The position numbers and the translations under genes were made by a program. 64,000 nt of DNA from CAG-390 sp045543615 (lineage in GTDB: Bacteria; Bacillota; Clostridia; Oscillospirales; CAG-272): positions 1-64,000 of the forward strand of contig JAZPXL010000005.1 of NCBI GenBank assembly GCA_045543615.1, given 5' to 3'. The notes beneath the pieces were generated by a model. The model ran no database searches. It was given only the letters and a program-made list of their open reading frames with translations, and had not been told where the DNA came from. Within the stretch, counting starts at the first letter, position 1. Every line of letters starts with the position of its first letter. Below are positions 52,107-60,961 of this stretch, one piece after another.

Positions 52107-53465
52107 TTAACCGAACAAGCCCTTAGTCTTAGAGCCACTCATATTGCGGATAGCAAGCTGAGAATCCAAGTCACGCACGGTCTCGAGTACAACACCGACA
52201 ACGATAAGCAGCGAGTTACCACCGAATGCGAAGCCTGCGAAGGTTGTGCTGGTGGGGTCGATGAGTGTGTTGACGATATTGATGAGCATCGGGAATCCTG
52301 CGATGAAGCAAAGGAAGATGGCTCCGATAAGAGTTACTCTGTTGAGTATCTTCTTGATATACATAATGGTAGGCTTACCCGAACGGATACCGGGGATAGA
52401 GCCACCGTTCTTCTGGATGTTGTTAGCAACTTCTACAGGGTTGAAGGAAATCATTACATAGAAATATGCAAAGACGATGATCAGCGCAATGTAGATGATG
52501 AAATACAGCCAGGAGTTGTAGTTAAATACTTCGCTGACAAACTTGCCAAATCCACTATCAGCACCTGTAAAGGAAGCGATTGTCGCGGGAACCGACACGA
52601 TCGAGCTTGCGAAGATTACGGGCATAACGCCGTTCATATTCAGCTTGAGGGGGAGGTTCGAGGACTGGCCGCCGTACATCTTTCTGCCGACGACACGCTT
52701 AGCGTACTGGATCGGAATTCTACGCTCGGATTCTGTAAACCAAACTACGAGAACCACGATTGCAAGCATAACAACGATGGAAAGAACGAGAAGTGCGATT
52801 CTCCAAGGCTCGAAGGTCTGGGAGGTAACGTTTCCGTTTGCATCGTATGTGAACTTGAAGAGCATATTGTAGAAGCCGCTGACAGTTGTGCCGAAGCCTG
52901 CAACGATGTTTGCAAAGAGGATCATCGAGATACCGTTACCGATACCGTGCTCGTTGATCTTTTCTGCAAGCCACATAATAACGGATGCACCCGCACAGTA
53001 GCAAGCTACGATAACGATCTGCTGGAAGAGATTGATATCGGAGGCGATAACGCCGATGCTCTGCATATAGATGAGGTAGCCAATTGCTGTAAGAATAGAA
53101 AGGCCAACTGTTGTGTAACGGGTGATTGCTGTAATTGTGCGACGTCCCTCGTCACCGTTCTTGGAGAGTCTCTCAAGAGCGGGAATTGCAACTGTAAGAA
53201 GCTGAATTACGATGGACGCTGTGATGTAGGGTGAAACTGAGAGTGCAAAGAGTGTTGCACGTCCGAAGGATTCACCGGACATCAGGTTGAGGTACGAAAA
53301 AATTGAACCTTGTGTAGCATTTGTGAATGCTTCGTAAGCATTAGCTAAAACGTAAGGTACGGGAATCTGCGCGCCAAGACGGTAAACAACCAAAATGAGC
53401 AATGTAAAAAGAATCTTTGTACGAAGCTCTGTTACTTTCCAGGCATTTTTGAATGTCGCAAACAT
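52107..53465 (-). CDS. secY: Preprotein translocase subunit SecY
   Basis: 452 residues from the ATG at 53465 (AGGAGG seven bases upstream, in the end of rplO). About ten membrane helices. Recognisable are VYRLGAQIPVPYV, GIGNGISMILFANI and the loop ERRIPIQYAKRVVGRKMYGG. It forms the protein-export channel. Confidence 0.98.
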   Translation of the reverse strand: MFATFKNAWKVTELRTKILFTLLILVVYRLGAQIPVPYVLANAYEAFTNATQGSIFSYLNLMSGESFGRATLFALSVSPYITASIVIQLLTVAIPALERLSKNGDEGRRTITAITRYTTVGLSILTAIGYLIYMQSIGVIASDINLFQQIVIVACYCAGASVIMWLAEKINEHGIGNGISMILFANIVAGFGTTVSGFYNMLFKFTYDANGNVTSQTFEPWRIALLVLSIVVMLAIVVLVVWFTESERRIPIQYAKRVVGRKMYGGQSSNLPLKLNMNGVMPVIFASSIVSVPATIASFTGADSGFGKFVSEVFNYNSWLYFIIYIALIIVFAYFYVMISFNPVEVANNIQKNGGSIPGIRSGKPTIMYIKKILNRVTLIGAIFLCFIAGFPMLINIVNTLIDPTSTTFAGFAFGGNSLLIVVGVVLETVRDLDSQLAIRNMSGSKTKGLFG

Positions 53466-53467
53466 CC

Positions 53468-53911
53468 TTATACCTCCTCGCAACTTCCGCCTGCTGCTTC
53501 AATTTTTTCCTTTGCTGCTGCAGAAAACTTAGCAGCCTTAACGGTAATCTTCTTGGTGATCTCGCCATTGCCGAGAACCTTAAGTCCGTCAAGTCCCTTG
53601 CGAACAATTCTTGCTGCAAGAACTGCCTCGAGATCGACAACTGCGCCGTCCTCAAAGCGGTTAAGATCGCTTACGTTGATTGTAGCATAAACGGTAGCAA
53701 ATCTCTTGTTGTTAAAGCCTCTCTTAGGAAGCTGTCTGTAAATGGGGAACTGACCGCCTTCAAAGCCGGGTCTTACACCACCGCCGGAGCGAGCGTTCTG
53801 ACCCTTATGACCCTTACCAGCTGTCTTACCGTTACCGGAGCCTGCACCACGACCCTTGCGGAATCTGGACTTTACTGCACCGGGAGCAGGACTGAGTTCA
53901 TAAAGCTTCAT
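53468..53911 (-). CDS. rplO: 50S ribosomal protein L15
   Basis: 147 residues. N-terminal Gly-rich RNA-binding part (SRFRKGRGAGSGNGKTAGKG, HKGQNARSGGG) followed by the globular domain. Located between rpmD and secY. Confidence 0.98.
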   Translation of the reverse strand: MKLYELSPAPGAVKSRFRKGRGAGSGNGKTAGKGHKGQNARSGGGVRPGFEGGQFPIYRQLPKRGFNNKRFATVYATINVSDLNRFEDGAVVDLEAVLAARIVRKGLDGLKVLGNGEITKKITVKAAKFSAAAKEKIEAAGGSCEEV

Positions 53912-54103
53912 TTATGCTTCCTCCTTTTCTGCAACATCCTCAACGGATACAAGGTGATGGAGAACCTTTACCTTGCCGTCGAGTACGGGACCAGCCTCGT
54001 GAATGATGCTGTCGCCGATTTTCTTAAGACCGAGAGAAGCTGCGGTGCTTCTCTGATTGGGCTTAGAACAGATGAGGGATCTGATAAGAGTTACTTTCTT
54101 CAT
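53912..54103 (-). CDS. rpmD: 50S ribosomal protein L30
   Basis: 63 residues: starts KKVTLIRSLICSKPNQRSTA and contains LGLKKIGDSII. Stop touches the rplO start, and its start overlaps the rpsE stop. Slightly longer C-terminus than usual (EDVAEKEEA). Confidence 0.96.
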   Translation of the reverse strand: MKKVTLIRSLICSKPNQRSTAASLGLKKIGDSIIHEAGPVLDGKVKVLHHLVSVEDVAEKEEA

Positions 54104-54618
54104 CTCTGAACGCCTCCCTTTACATCATCTGCTGTAATGTTACGGCCACGAGCTACCTCGTCAACAGAGCGAAGCTGCTGGAGACCGGCCATTGTAGCCT
54201 TAACTACGTTGATGGGGTTGTTGGAGCGCAGGCACTTAGCACGAATGTTGCTAATACCAGCTGCCTCAAGTACCATACGAACCTTAGAACCGGCGATGAT
54301 ACCGGTACCGGGAGCTGCGGGCTTGAGAAGAACTCTGCCTGCGCCAAACTCGCCAAGTACTTCGTGAGGAATGGTTGTTCCCTTGATGGAAACTGTAACC
54401 ATATTCTTCTTTGCGTCTTCAACACCTTTGCGGATTGCTTCGGTAACTTCGGCAGCCTTGCCGATACCTACGCCTACACGTCCATGACCATCACCGACAA
54501 CCATAAGTGCGGCAAAGCGGGCAACACGTCCGCCTTTAACGGTCTTGGAAACACGGTTCAGGGCAACGAGGTTTTCAATATATTCATTTGCCTCGTAATT
54601 GTTGTTTCTGAATGCCAT
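54100..54618 (-). CDS. rpsE: 30S ribosomal protein S5
   Basis: 172 residues. Landmarks: LVALNRVSKTVKGGRVARF, GDGHGRVGVGIGKAAEV, VRMVLEAAGISNIRAK. It contributes to decoding fidelity. Overlaps rpmD by four bases. Confidence 0.98.
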   Translation of the reverse strand: MAFRNNNYEANEYIENLVALNRVSKTVKGGRVARFAALMVVGDGHGRVGVGIGKAAEVTEAIRKGVEDAKKNMVTVSIKGTTIPHEVLGEFGAGRVLLKPAAPGTGIIAGSKVRMVLEAAGISNIRAKCLRSNNPINVVKATMAGLQQLRSVDEVARGRNITADDVKGGVQR

Positions 54619-54683
54619 TTCAATCTCCTTGAATGTTCAATTAATAAGTTGAACAGTGTACAAACCGGAATCAGTCTTTCGAC

Positions 54684-55040
54684 TCAGAACTTCAGGCCGC
54701 CCTCGCGAGCGCCGTCAGCCAGTTCCGATACACGTCCGTGATAAAGATAGCCGCCGCGGTCGAATACGACTTCGGTGATACCCTTGTTCTGTGCTCTTTC
54801 GGCAACAAGCTTGCCGACTTTCTTGGCAGCCTCTTTGTTGCCGCCGGTTTCAAATTCCTTCTCGTAAGAGGAAGCGCTGACGAGAGTGACGCCATTGACA
54901 TCGTCGATGATCTGAGCACTGATGTGGTTAATCGAACGATACACAGCCAGACGAGGACATTCGGGTGTGCCGGAAATCTTTGCTCTGACTCTGGTATGTC
55001 TCTTAAGACGTGCTGCGTTCTTATCCTTCTTTGATACCAT
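54684..55040 (-). CDS. rplR: 50S ribosomal protein L18
   Basis: 118 residues. RHTRVRAKISGTPECPRLAVY and VFDRGGYLYHGRVSELADGA are landmarks. It binds 5S rRNA. A 65-base gap to rpsE holds a small AT-rich hairpin of doubtful meaning. Confidence 0.98.
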   Translation of the reverse strand: MVSKKDKNAARLKRHTRVRAKISGTPECPRLAVYRSINHISAQIIDDVNGVTLVSASSYEKEFETGGNKEAAKKVGKLVAERAQNKGITEVVFDRGGYLYHGRVSELADGAREGGLKF

Positions 55041-55057
55041 TGTTCTTCACTCCTTTC

Positions 55058-55624
55058 TCAGTTCTTCTTCTTCATCTCTTTAGTGCGGATGACTTCGCCC
55101 TGGTAACGGATGCCCTTCTGATGATAAGGCTCAGGAGGTCTCTTGCCACGGATAACAGCTGCGATCTGGCCAACCTGCTGCTTGTTTGTTCCCTTGATCG
55201 TGATTGTGATCGGAACAACCTTTTCAGCTACCTCGAAGGTGATGCCTTCGGGCTGGGGAATCGTGTACTTTTCCTGAGGCTTACCGTTTACAAGCGAGTA
55301 ACCGATATAAAGGAGAAGGTTCTTATCCTGCATTGTTGCTCTGTAACCTGTACCGTGGATCTCAAGTACACGGGTATAACCCTGAGTTACGCCAACAACC
55401 ATATTGTTGATAAGTGTGCGGGTGAGGCCGTGGAGGCTTCTATCCGCCTTTTCGTCTGTGGGACGCTCGACTGTAAGTACGCCAGCGTCAATCTTTACAG
55501 TCATACGAGGGCTGATCTTCTCGGTAAGTGTTCCGAGCGGGCCCTTGACGGTTACAACACCGTCGGCAACCTTTACATCTACACCTGCGGGCAGGGTGAT
55601 GGGCATTCTTCCTATTCTTGACAT
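55058..55624 (-). CDS. rplF: 50S ribosomal protein L6
   Basis: 188 residues, two homologous L6 domains. MSRIGRMPITLPAGVDV, LHGLTRTLINNMVVGVTQG and the C-terminal KGTNKQQVGQIAAVIRGKRP, YHQKGIRYQGE are typical. Confidence 0.98.
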   Translation of the reverse strand: MSRIGRMPITLPAGVDVKVADGVVTVKGPLGTLTEKISPRMTVKIDAGVLTVERPTDEKADRSLHGLTRTLINNMVVGVTQGYTRVLEIHGTGYRATMQDKNLLLYIGYSLVNGKPQEKYTIPQPEGITFEVAEKVVPITITIKGTNKQQVGQIAAVIRGKRPPEPYHQKGIRYQGEVIRTKEMKKKN

Positions 55625-55640
55625 CTTTTTGCCTCCTTAC

Positions 55641-56039
55641 TCACCATACAAAGGCAAGAACTTCGCCGCCAACCTTCTCTTTACGAGCCTGCTTGTCGGT
55701 CATTATGCCCTTTGAGGTGGATACGATTGCGATGCCGAGTCCGTTCATTACACGGGGCATTTCGTCACAGCCTGCGTAAATACGAAGACCGGGCTTGGAT
55801 ACTCTGCGAATACCGCGGAGAACCTTCTGCTTCTTATCCGTGTACTTAAGGGTAACGCGGATGATACCCTGCTTGTTATCCTCGATAACCTCATAGCTTG
55901 TAACATAGCCCTCGGAAACGAGGATGTCGGCGATTGCCTTCTTCATGTTGGATGCCGGAATGTCCACTGTAGAATGCTTTGCATCATTAGCATTTCTGAT
56001 TCGTGTGAGCATATCGGCAATTACGTCTGACATTTGCAT
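55641..56039 (-). CDS. rpsH: 30S ribosomal protein S8
   Basis: 132 residues. DVIADMLTRIRNANDAKHS at the start and IAIVSTSKGIMTDKQARKEKVGGEVLAFVW at the end. GGAGG lies nine bases before the ATG. S8 is the translational repressor of the spc operon in Escherichia coli; a structured gap lies just upstream here. Confidence 0.98.
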   Translation of the reverse strand: MQMSDVIADMLTRIRNANDAKHSTVDIPASNMKKAIADILVSEGYVTSYEVIEDNKQGIIRVTLKYTDKKQKVLRGIRRVSKPGLRIYAGCDEMPRVMNGLGIAIVSTSKGIMTDKQARKEKVGGEVLAFVW

Positions 56040-56159
56040 TTTAATTTTCCTCCATATGCAAGTTTATTTATCTTGCTGCCGTTGGCAAACGGCGGCGTAT
56101 CGGCGGTTAAATCGGGCCGCAGCTTGATTTCCTTCCGATAGTGTGGGGTTGGTAATTGC
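56040..56159 (-). promoter_or_regulatory. Structured 120-base gap between rpsN and rpsH
   Basis: The gap is far longer than its neighbours (9-20 bases) and GC-rich. A hairpin GCCGTT-tgcc-AACGGC (56078-56093) is clear, with CCGCC and GGCGG stretches able to extend it. No T run follows. It may be an S8 target or processing site. I found no short gene in it. Confidence 0.45.
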
Positions 56160-56345
56160 TTACCAGGATGCCTTTCTTACTCCGGGAATCTCGCCCTTGT
56201 ATGCGAGATTACGGAAGCAAATACGGCAGATACCGTACTTGCGGAGATAAGCGTGGGGACGACCGCAGATCTTGCAGCGGTTGTAACGACGTGTTGAATA
56301 CTTCTGGGGTGCCTGCTGTTTGAGGACCATTGCCTTCTTTGCCAT
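56160..56345 (-). CDS. rpsN: 30S ribosomal protein S14, zinc type (S14Z)
   Basis: 61 residues, the short zinc-binding form: CKICGRPHAYLRKYGICRICF carries the four ligands (two CxxC pairs). Ends RKASW as usual. Confidence 0.98.
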   Translation of the reverse strand: MAKKAMVLKQQAPQKYSTRRYNRCKICGRPHAYLRKYGICRICFRNLAYKGEIPGVRKASW

Positions 56346-56359
56346 TTACCCTTACCTCC

Positions 56360-56902
56360 TTAGTCTTTTGCGAAGGGAGCACCGAGAGCTGCAAGCAGCG
56401 CACGAGCCTCTTCATCAGTCTTTGCTGTTGTTACGAAGCAGATGTCCATACCACGAATCTTGTCGATCTTATCGTACTCGATTTCGGGGAAGATGAGCTG
56501 CTCCTTAAGTCCGAGAGCGTAGTTTCCTCTTCCGTCGAATGCATCAGGGTTGATACCCTTGAAGTCACGTACACGGGGGAGGGAGAAGTTGAAGAGCTTA
56601 TCTACGAACTCGTACATTCTTTCGCCGCGAAGTGTTACCTTTGCGCCGATGACCATACCCTCACGAACCTTGAAGTTCGCAACGGACTTGCGTGCCTTTG
56701 TAGGAACTGCCTTCTGTCCGGTGATGAGTGTAAGATCGCTGATGATATTGTCGATAACCTTTGCGTTATCTCTTGCCTCGCTCGAGCCTACGTTGAGAAC
56801 GACCTTCTCGAGACGGGGAATCTGCATTACGCTTGTGTAGCCAAACTGCTGCATAAGGGCGGGAGCGATTTCGCTAATATAAGTTTCCTTAAGTCTTGCC
56901 AT
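56360..56902 (-). CDS. rplE: 50S ribosomal protein L5
   Basis: 180 residues. QIPRLEKVVLNVGSSEA, LPRVRDFKGINPDAFDGRGN and GMDICFVTTAKTDEEARALL are landmarks. L5 binds 5S rRNA and contacts the P-site tRNA. Confidence 0.98.
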   Translation of the reverse strand: MARLKETYISEIAPALMQQFGYTSVMQIPRLEKVVLNVGSSEARDNAKVIDNIISDLTLITGQKAVPTKARKSVANFKVREGMVIGAKVTLRGERMYEFVDKLFNFSLPRVRDFKGINPDAFDGRGNYALGLKEQLIFPEIEYDKIDKIRGMDICFVTTAKTDEEARALLAALGAPFAKD

Positions 56903-56920
56903 TTCAAACTTCCTCCCTTA

Positions 56921-57253
56921 TCAAAGTGCCTTGCCGCATTTTGTGCAAACGCGGATCTTCTTGCCGTTCTTATCGGTGCCGGCCTTAACTCTTACGCCCT
57001 TCTTGCACTCGGGGCAATAAAGAGCAACCTTGCAAGCATAAATTGCGCCCTCGGTATCAACGATACCACTGGTCTCGCCCTGTCTGCGTGCCTTTACGTG
57101 CTTGTGAACGACGTTACAGCCCTCAACGATAACCTTGCCTTCCTTAGGGGAAACTGCGATTACCTTATGGGTCTTAACCTTGCCGCTCTCATCTTTTCTT
57201 TCCGCGTACTTTCCGGTCAGAAGTACGACGGTATCGCCTGTTTTGATATACAT
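56921..57253 (-). CDS. rplX: 50S ribosomal protein L24
   Basis: 110 residues. The KOW motif region (IKTGDTVVLLTGKYAERKDE) begins the protein; the C-terminus has two CxxC pairs (CPEC, CTKC) that could form a zinc ribbon. L24 starts assembly of the 50S subunit. Confidence 0.97.
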   Translation of the reverse strand: MYIKTGDTVVLLTGKYAERKDESGKVKTHKVIAVSPKEGKVIVEGCNVVHKHVKARRQGETSGIVDTEGAIYACKVALYCPECKKGVRVKAGTDKNGKKIRVCTKCGKAL

Positions 57254-57270
57254 CGTTTTTTCTCCTTACC

Positions 57271-57639
57271 TTACAGTACTTCAGGTGCGAGAGAAAGTAT
57301 CTTGAGGTACTGTCTCTCTCTCAGTTCTCTTGCCACCGGGCCAAAGATACGTGTGCCACGGGGTGTCTGGTCATCTCTGATAATGACCGCTGCGTTCTCA
57401 TCGAACTTGATATATGAGCCGTCTGCTCTCTTGGTGCCGTGTGTGCTGCGTACGATAACTGCCTTTACGACGTCGCCCTTCTTGACCATTCCACCGGGAG
57501 TGGCCTTCTTGACTGTAGCAACAACAACATCGCCGATATTTGCATATCTGCGGCCGGTGCCACCAAGAACTCGAATGCAAAGAAGCTCTTTGGCGCCGGT
57601 ATTGTCGGCAACCTTCATTCTTGATTCTTGCTGTATCAC
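57271..57639 (-). CDS. rplN: 50S ribosomal protein L14
   Basis: 122 residues, full length, beginning MIQQESRMKVADNTGAKEL and ending LKILSLAPEVL. A 62-base gap separates it from rpsQ. Confidence 0.98.
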   Translation of the reverse strand: MIQQESRMKVADNTGAKELLCIRVLGGTGRRYANIGDVVVATVKKATPGGMVKKGDVVKAVIVRSTHGTKRADGSYIKFDENAAVIIRDDQTPRGTRIFGPVARELRERQYLKILSLAPEVL

Positions 57640-57701
57640 TTAAGATTCCTCCTGTTTCAATACGATTTTTGACGTATTTACTGTATGAATTGTGCCGCTG
57701 A

Positions 57702-57959
57702 TTATTTGGCCTTTTCTATGATAGAAACTACGCGCCATCTCTTTGTCTTAGAGAGAGGTCTTGTTTCCATAATGCTGACCTTATCGCCGATGCCGCACAG
57801 ATTGTCTGCGTCGTGAGCATGAACCTTGAGCGTACGCTTGACGATCTTGCCGTAAATCGGATGCTTTACGTTGTCTGCGATTGCAACAACAACTGTCTTG
57901 TCCATCTTATCGCTGATAACTGTGCCGACACGGACTTTTCTGAGGTTTCTGTCTTCCAT
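57702..57959 (-). CDS. rpsQ: 30S ribosomal protein S17
   Basis: 85 residues. RKVRVGTVISDKMDKTVVVA and VKRTLKVHAHDADN, ETRPLSKTKRWRVV are typical of this OB-fold 16S rRNA binder. Confidence 0.98.
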   Translation of the reverse strand: MEDRNLRKVRVGTVISDKMDKTVVVAIADNVKHPIYGKIVKRTLKVHAHDADNLCGIGDKVSIMETRPLSKTKRWRVVSIIEKAK

Positions 57960-57973
57960 ATTACTTTACCTCC

Positions 57974-58159
57974 TTATGCGTTCTCGTTAAGAACGGTCAT
58001 AATGCGAGCGATGTCCTTCTTGACGTCGCTGATACGGTTGGTGTTTTCCAACTGGTTGATTGCAAGCTGGAAACGGAGGTTAAAGAGTTCTTCCTTCAGT
58101 TCCTTGAGCTTTGCCTCGAGTTGTTCGCGGCTCATTGCTCTGATTTCGCTGATTTTCAT
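57974..58159 (-). CDS. rpmC: 50S ribosomal protein L29
   Basis: 61 residues. MKISEIRAMSREQLEAKLKE and LFNLRFQLAINQLENTNRI fit the two-helix L29 fold near the exit tunnel. Overlaps rplP by four bases. Confidence 0.97.
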   Translation of the reverse strand: MKISEIRAMSREQLEAKLKELKEELFNLRFQLAINQLENTNRISDVKKDIARIMTVLNENA

Positions 58160-58572
58160 TCGTTAGCCTCCTTGCTGACAAACTTGCACTTGATGGGGAG
58201 CTTGTGAGAAGCAAGACGCATAGCTTCCTTTGCTGTCTCTTCCGGAACACCGTCCATCTCAAACATAATACGACCGGGCTTAACTACTGCCACCCAGTAT
58301 TCGGGTGAACCCTTACCGGAACCCATTCGAGTCTCAGCAGGCTTTTCAGTAATAGGCTTGTCGGGGAAAATTTTGATCCATACGTTACCGCCACGACGGA
58401 TGTAACGTGTCATAGCAATACGAGCTGCCTCGATCTGATTGCTTGTGATCCAAGCGGGCTCAAGTGCCATAAGACCGTAGCTACCGTAGGTAATTGTGTT
58501 TCCGCGGGATGCTTTACCCGTCAGACGACCACGCTGTACACGACGGAACTTTACTCTTTTAGGCATTAACAT
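58156..58572 (-). CDS. rplP: 50S ribosomal protein L16
   Basis: 138 residues from the first ATG at 58572 (AAGGAGG nine bases upstream, within the end of rpsC); a second ATG two codons later is an alternative and gives the more usual start MPKRVKFRRVQRGR. GYGLMALEPAWI-type segment and RMGSGKGSPEYWVAVVKPGR are present. Confidence 0.97.
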   Translation of the reverse strand: MLMPKRVKFRRVQRGRLTGKASRGNTITYGSYGLMALEPAWITSNQIEAARIAMTRYIRRGGNVWIKIFPDKPITEKPAETRMGSGKGSPEYWVAVVKPGRIMFEMDGVPEETAKEAMRLASHKLPIKCKFVSKEANE

Positions 58573-59444
58573 TACTTGTTACCTCCTTCTTTGTGAGCAG
58601 GACGGGGACCCTGGGGGCGTGCACCCTGAGGACGATTGCCCTGGGGGCGATTGCCTCTGCGCTCACCACCGCGATTGTCGTTTCCGCGAGGAGGACGGTT
58701 GCCGTCTCTACGCTCACCACGACGCTCGCCGCCGTTTCTACGGTCGCCTCTGCGGTCGCCTCTACGATCGGATCTTCTCTCGCGAGCTGCGCCCTCGTTG
58801 AGGACCTCACCGTTGTAAATCCATACCTTTACACCGATCTTACCGTATGTGGTATTAGCCTCCCAGAAGCCGTAATCGATGTCTGCACGGAGTGTCTGAA
58901 GCGGAATTGTTCCCTCGTGGTAGTGCTCAGCACGTGCAATTTCCGCACCGCCAAGACGTCCGCTGCAGGAGATCTTGATTCCGCGTGCGCCAAGGCGCAT
59001 TGTATTTCTGATAGCCATCTTCATTGCACGGCGGAAAGCTACACGGCCTTCGAGCTGAGCTGCAATGTTTTCTGCTACGAGCTGAGCGTTGAGCTCAGGG
59101 TTGCGAACCTCTACTACATTGATAGATACGGGAATCTGCTGACCGTTAGCGTCGAGACCAACGATTGCTTCAACTTCCTTCTTGAGCTTTTCAATGTTGT
59201 CGCCGCTGCGTCCGATTACGATACCGGGCTTTGCGCAATGAATGTACACTCTAACTCTGTACTGATCGCGCTCGATCTCGATCTTCGGTACGCCTGCCTT
59301 CTGAAGCTCGTTCTTCAGAAGCTTTCTGATGTTATAGTCGGATACAAGTACATCTCCGAATACCTCGTCCTTGACGCACCATCTGGAATCCCAGCCCTTG
59401 ATTACGCCAACACGAAGGCCATGAGGATTAACTTTCTGTCCCAT
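58572..59444 (-). CDS. rpsC: 30S ribosomal protein S3 with a long Arg/Gly-rich tail
   Basis: 290 residues. The normal S3 ends near residue 215. Seen: MGQKVNPHGLRVGVIKGWDS, KH domain VIGRSGDNIEKLKKEV, and GARGIKISCSGRLGGAEIAR. Residues about 222-290 are a low-complexity tail with repeats such as RRGDRRGDRR, GERRDGNRPPRG and RPQGNRPQGARPQG. This may bind RNA or help assembly; it is an extension and not a separate gene. Confidence 0.97.
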   Translation of the reverse strand: MGQKVNPHGLRVGVIKGWDSRWCVKDEVFGDVLVSDYNIRKLLKNELQKAGVPKIEIERDQYRVRVYIHCAKPGIVIGRSGDNIEKLKKEVEAIVGLDANGQQIPVSINVVEVRNPELNAQLVAENIAAQLEGRVAFRRAMKMAIRNTMRLGARGIKISCSGRLGGAEIARAEHYHEGTIPLQTLRADIDYGFWEANTTYGKIGVKVWIYNGEVLNEGAARERRSDRRGDRRGDRRNGGERRGERRDGNRPPRGNDNRGGERRGNRPQGNRPQGARPQGPRPAHKEGGNK

Positions 59445-59794
59445 TACGCATTGACCTCACTTTCTCTTTCCTTAACTGCCAAGGTGACATGAGATGTTCT
59501 CTTGAGAATTCTGTCGCCCGAACCCTTAGCTCTGGGCATATATCTCTTGAGTGTCGGACCGGGGCATACAAAGCACTCGGAAACATAGAGTTTCGAAGTA
59601 TCCATACTGAAGTTGTGCTCTGCGTTTGCAATTGCACTCTTCAGAAGTTTGATGAGTTCAGGGGATGCTGCCTTAGGTGTATTCTTAAGAATTGCCATTG
59701 CAACATCTGCATCCTTACCGCGGATAAGATCGAGAACGATCTTTACCTTACGGGGAGAAATTCTGACATATTTAAGATAAGCTTTTGCTTCCAT
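59444..59794 (-). CDS. rplV: 50S ribosomal protein L22
   Basis: 116 residues. AYLKYVRISPRKVKIVLDLI and MPRAKGSGDRILKRTSHVT are landmarks. Its beta hairpin lines the exit tunnel and contains the macrolide-related region. Stop overlaps the rpsC start. Confidence 0.98.
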   Translation of the reverse strand: MEAKAYLKYVRISPRKVKIVLDLIRGKDADVAMAILKNTPKAASPELIKLLKSAIANAEHNFSMDTSKLYVSECFVCPGPTLKRYMPRAKGSGDRILKRTSHVTLAVKERESEVNA

Positions 59795-59814
59795 TATTTC
59801 TTATTCCTCCTCGA

Positions 59815-60096
59815 TTATTTGCCGTTGTTGGATGTCTTCGAGCCGGCGTGACCGGGGAAGCGGCGTGTGGGTGCGAATTCACCGAGCTTGTGTCCAACCA
59901 TATCCTCGATAATGTATACCGGAACGTGCTTGTGACCGTCGTGAACTGCGATGGTGTGTCCAACGAATTCGGGGAATATTGTGGAAGCGCGAGACCAAGT
60001 CTTGATAACTTTCTTCTCGTTCTTCTCGTTCATGGCACGAACTCTCTTCATGAGTTTCTCTTCTACAAAAGGTGCCTTCTTAAGACTTCTGCTCAT
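59815..60096 (-). CDS. rpsS: 30S ribosomal protein S19
   Basis: 93 residues: MSRSLKKAPFVEEKLMKRV, IKTWSRASTIFPEFVGHTIAV and GEFAPTRRFPGHAGSK are present. Confidence 0.98.
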   Translation of the reverse strand: MSRSLKKAPFVEEKLMKRVRAMNEKNEKKVIKTWSRASTIFPEFVGHTIAVHDGHKHVPVYIIEDMVGHKLGEFAPTRRFPGHAGSKTSNNGK

Positions 60097-60110
60097 TCTA
60101 TATTCCCTCC

Positions 60111-60941
60111 TTATTTAGCGTTTCTGTGTTTTACGATGAACTTTTCAGTTCTCGCCTTAGTGTTTCTCGTCTTATAGCCGAGAGCAGGCTTGCCCCAAGG
60201 AGTAAGCGGACCGGGATGACCGATGGGCGAACGTCCTTCACCACCACCGTGGGGGTGATCGCAGGGGTTCATTACTGAACCACGAACTGTAGGTCTGATG
60301 CCTCTGTGACGAGTCTTACCAGCCTTACCAACCTTAACGGTATCGTGCTCAATGTTACCAACCTGTCCGATTGTTGCCTTACAGTTGAGGGGAACGATTC
60401 TTACCTCACCGGAAGGAAGACGAACGAGTGCTGTGCCGTTCTCTTTCGAGATCAGCTGAGCTGCTGTACCAGCGGAACGAACAAGCTGTCCGCCCTTGCC
60501 GGGGTGAAGCTCAATGTTGTGAATGAATGTACCTGTGGGGATGTTTGCAAGGGGGAGAGTGTTACCGGGCTTGATGTCGGAGCTCTCACCGGAGTAAACG
60601 ATATCGCCATCCTTGAGGCCAACAGGAGCGATGATGTAGCTCTTCTTGCCGGACTCTGTCTCAAGCAGTGCGATATATGCGGTACGGTTGGGGTCGTACT
60701 CAATACCGATAACCTTTGCAGCCTCGGTGTTGTCACGACGGAAGTCGATTATACGGTACTTAACCTTGTTTCCGCCACCTCTGTGACGAACTGTGATCTT
60801 ACCGTTTGCATTACGGCCGGCGTTCTTCTTCTTGATTACGATGAGGCTCTTCTCGGGAGAAAACTTGGTGATCTCCTCGAAGGACGGAACTGTCATCTGA
60901 CGTCTGCCGGGCGTCGTGGGCTTATATTTGATTGTAGGCAT
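60111..60941 (-). CDS. rplB: 50S ribosomal protein L2
   Basis: 276 residues. TVRHRGGGNKVKYRIIDFRR, GKAGKTRHRGIRPTVRGSVM, NPCDHPHGGGEGRSPIG include the conserved His of the peptidyl transferase neighbourhood. Confidence 0.98.
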   Translation of the reverse strand: MPTIKYKPTTPGRRQMTVPSFEEITKFSPEKSLIVIKKKNAGRNANGKITVRHRGGGNKVKYRIIDFRRDNTEAAKVIGIEYDPNRTAYIALLETESGKKSYIIAPVGLKDGDIVYSGESSDIKPGNTLPLANIPTGTFIHNIELHPGKGGQLVRSAGTAAQLISKENGTALVRLPSGEVRIVPLNCKATIGQVGNIEHDTVKVGKAGKTRHRGIRPTVRGSVMNPCDHPHGGGEGRSPIGHPGPLTPWGKPALGYKTRNTKARTEKFIVKHRNAK

Positions 60942-60961
60942 TATTCTTTCCTCCTACTTTC

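Noticed and set aside
54619..54683. Inverted repeat between rplR and rpsE as a terminator
   Set aside because: Six AT-rich pairs and no T run, within a continuous ribosomal operon.
56330..57643. 437-codon open frame on the plus strand opposite rplE, rplX and rplN
   Set aside because: It crosses three ribosomal protein genes on the other strand; a by-product of codon usage.
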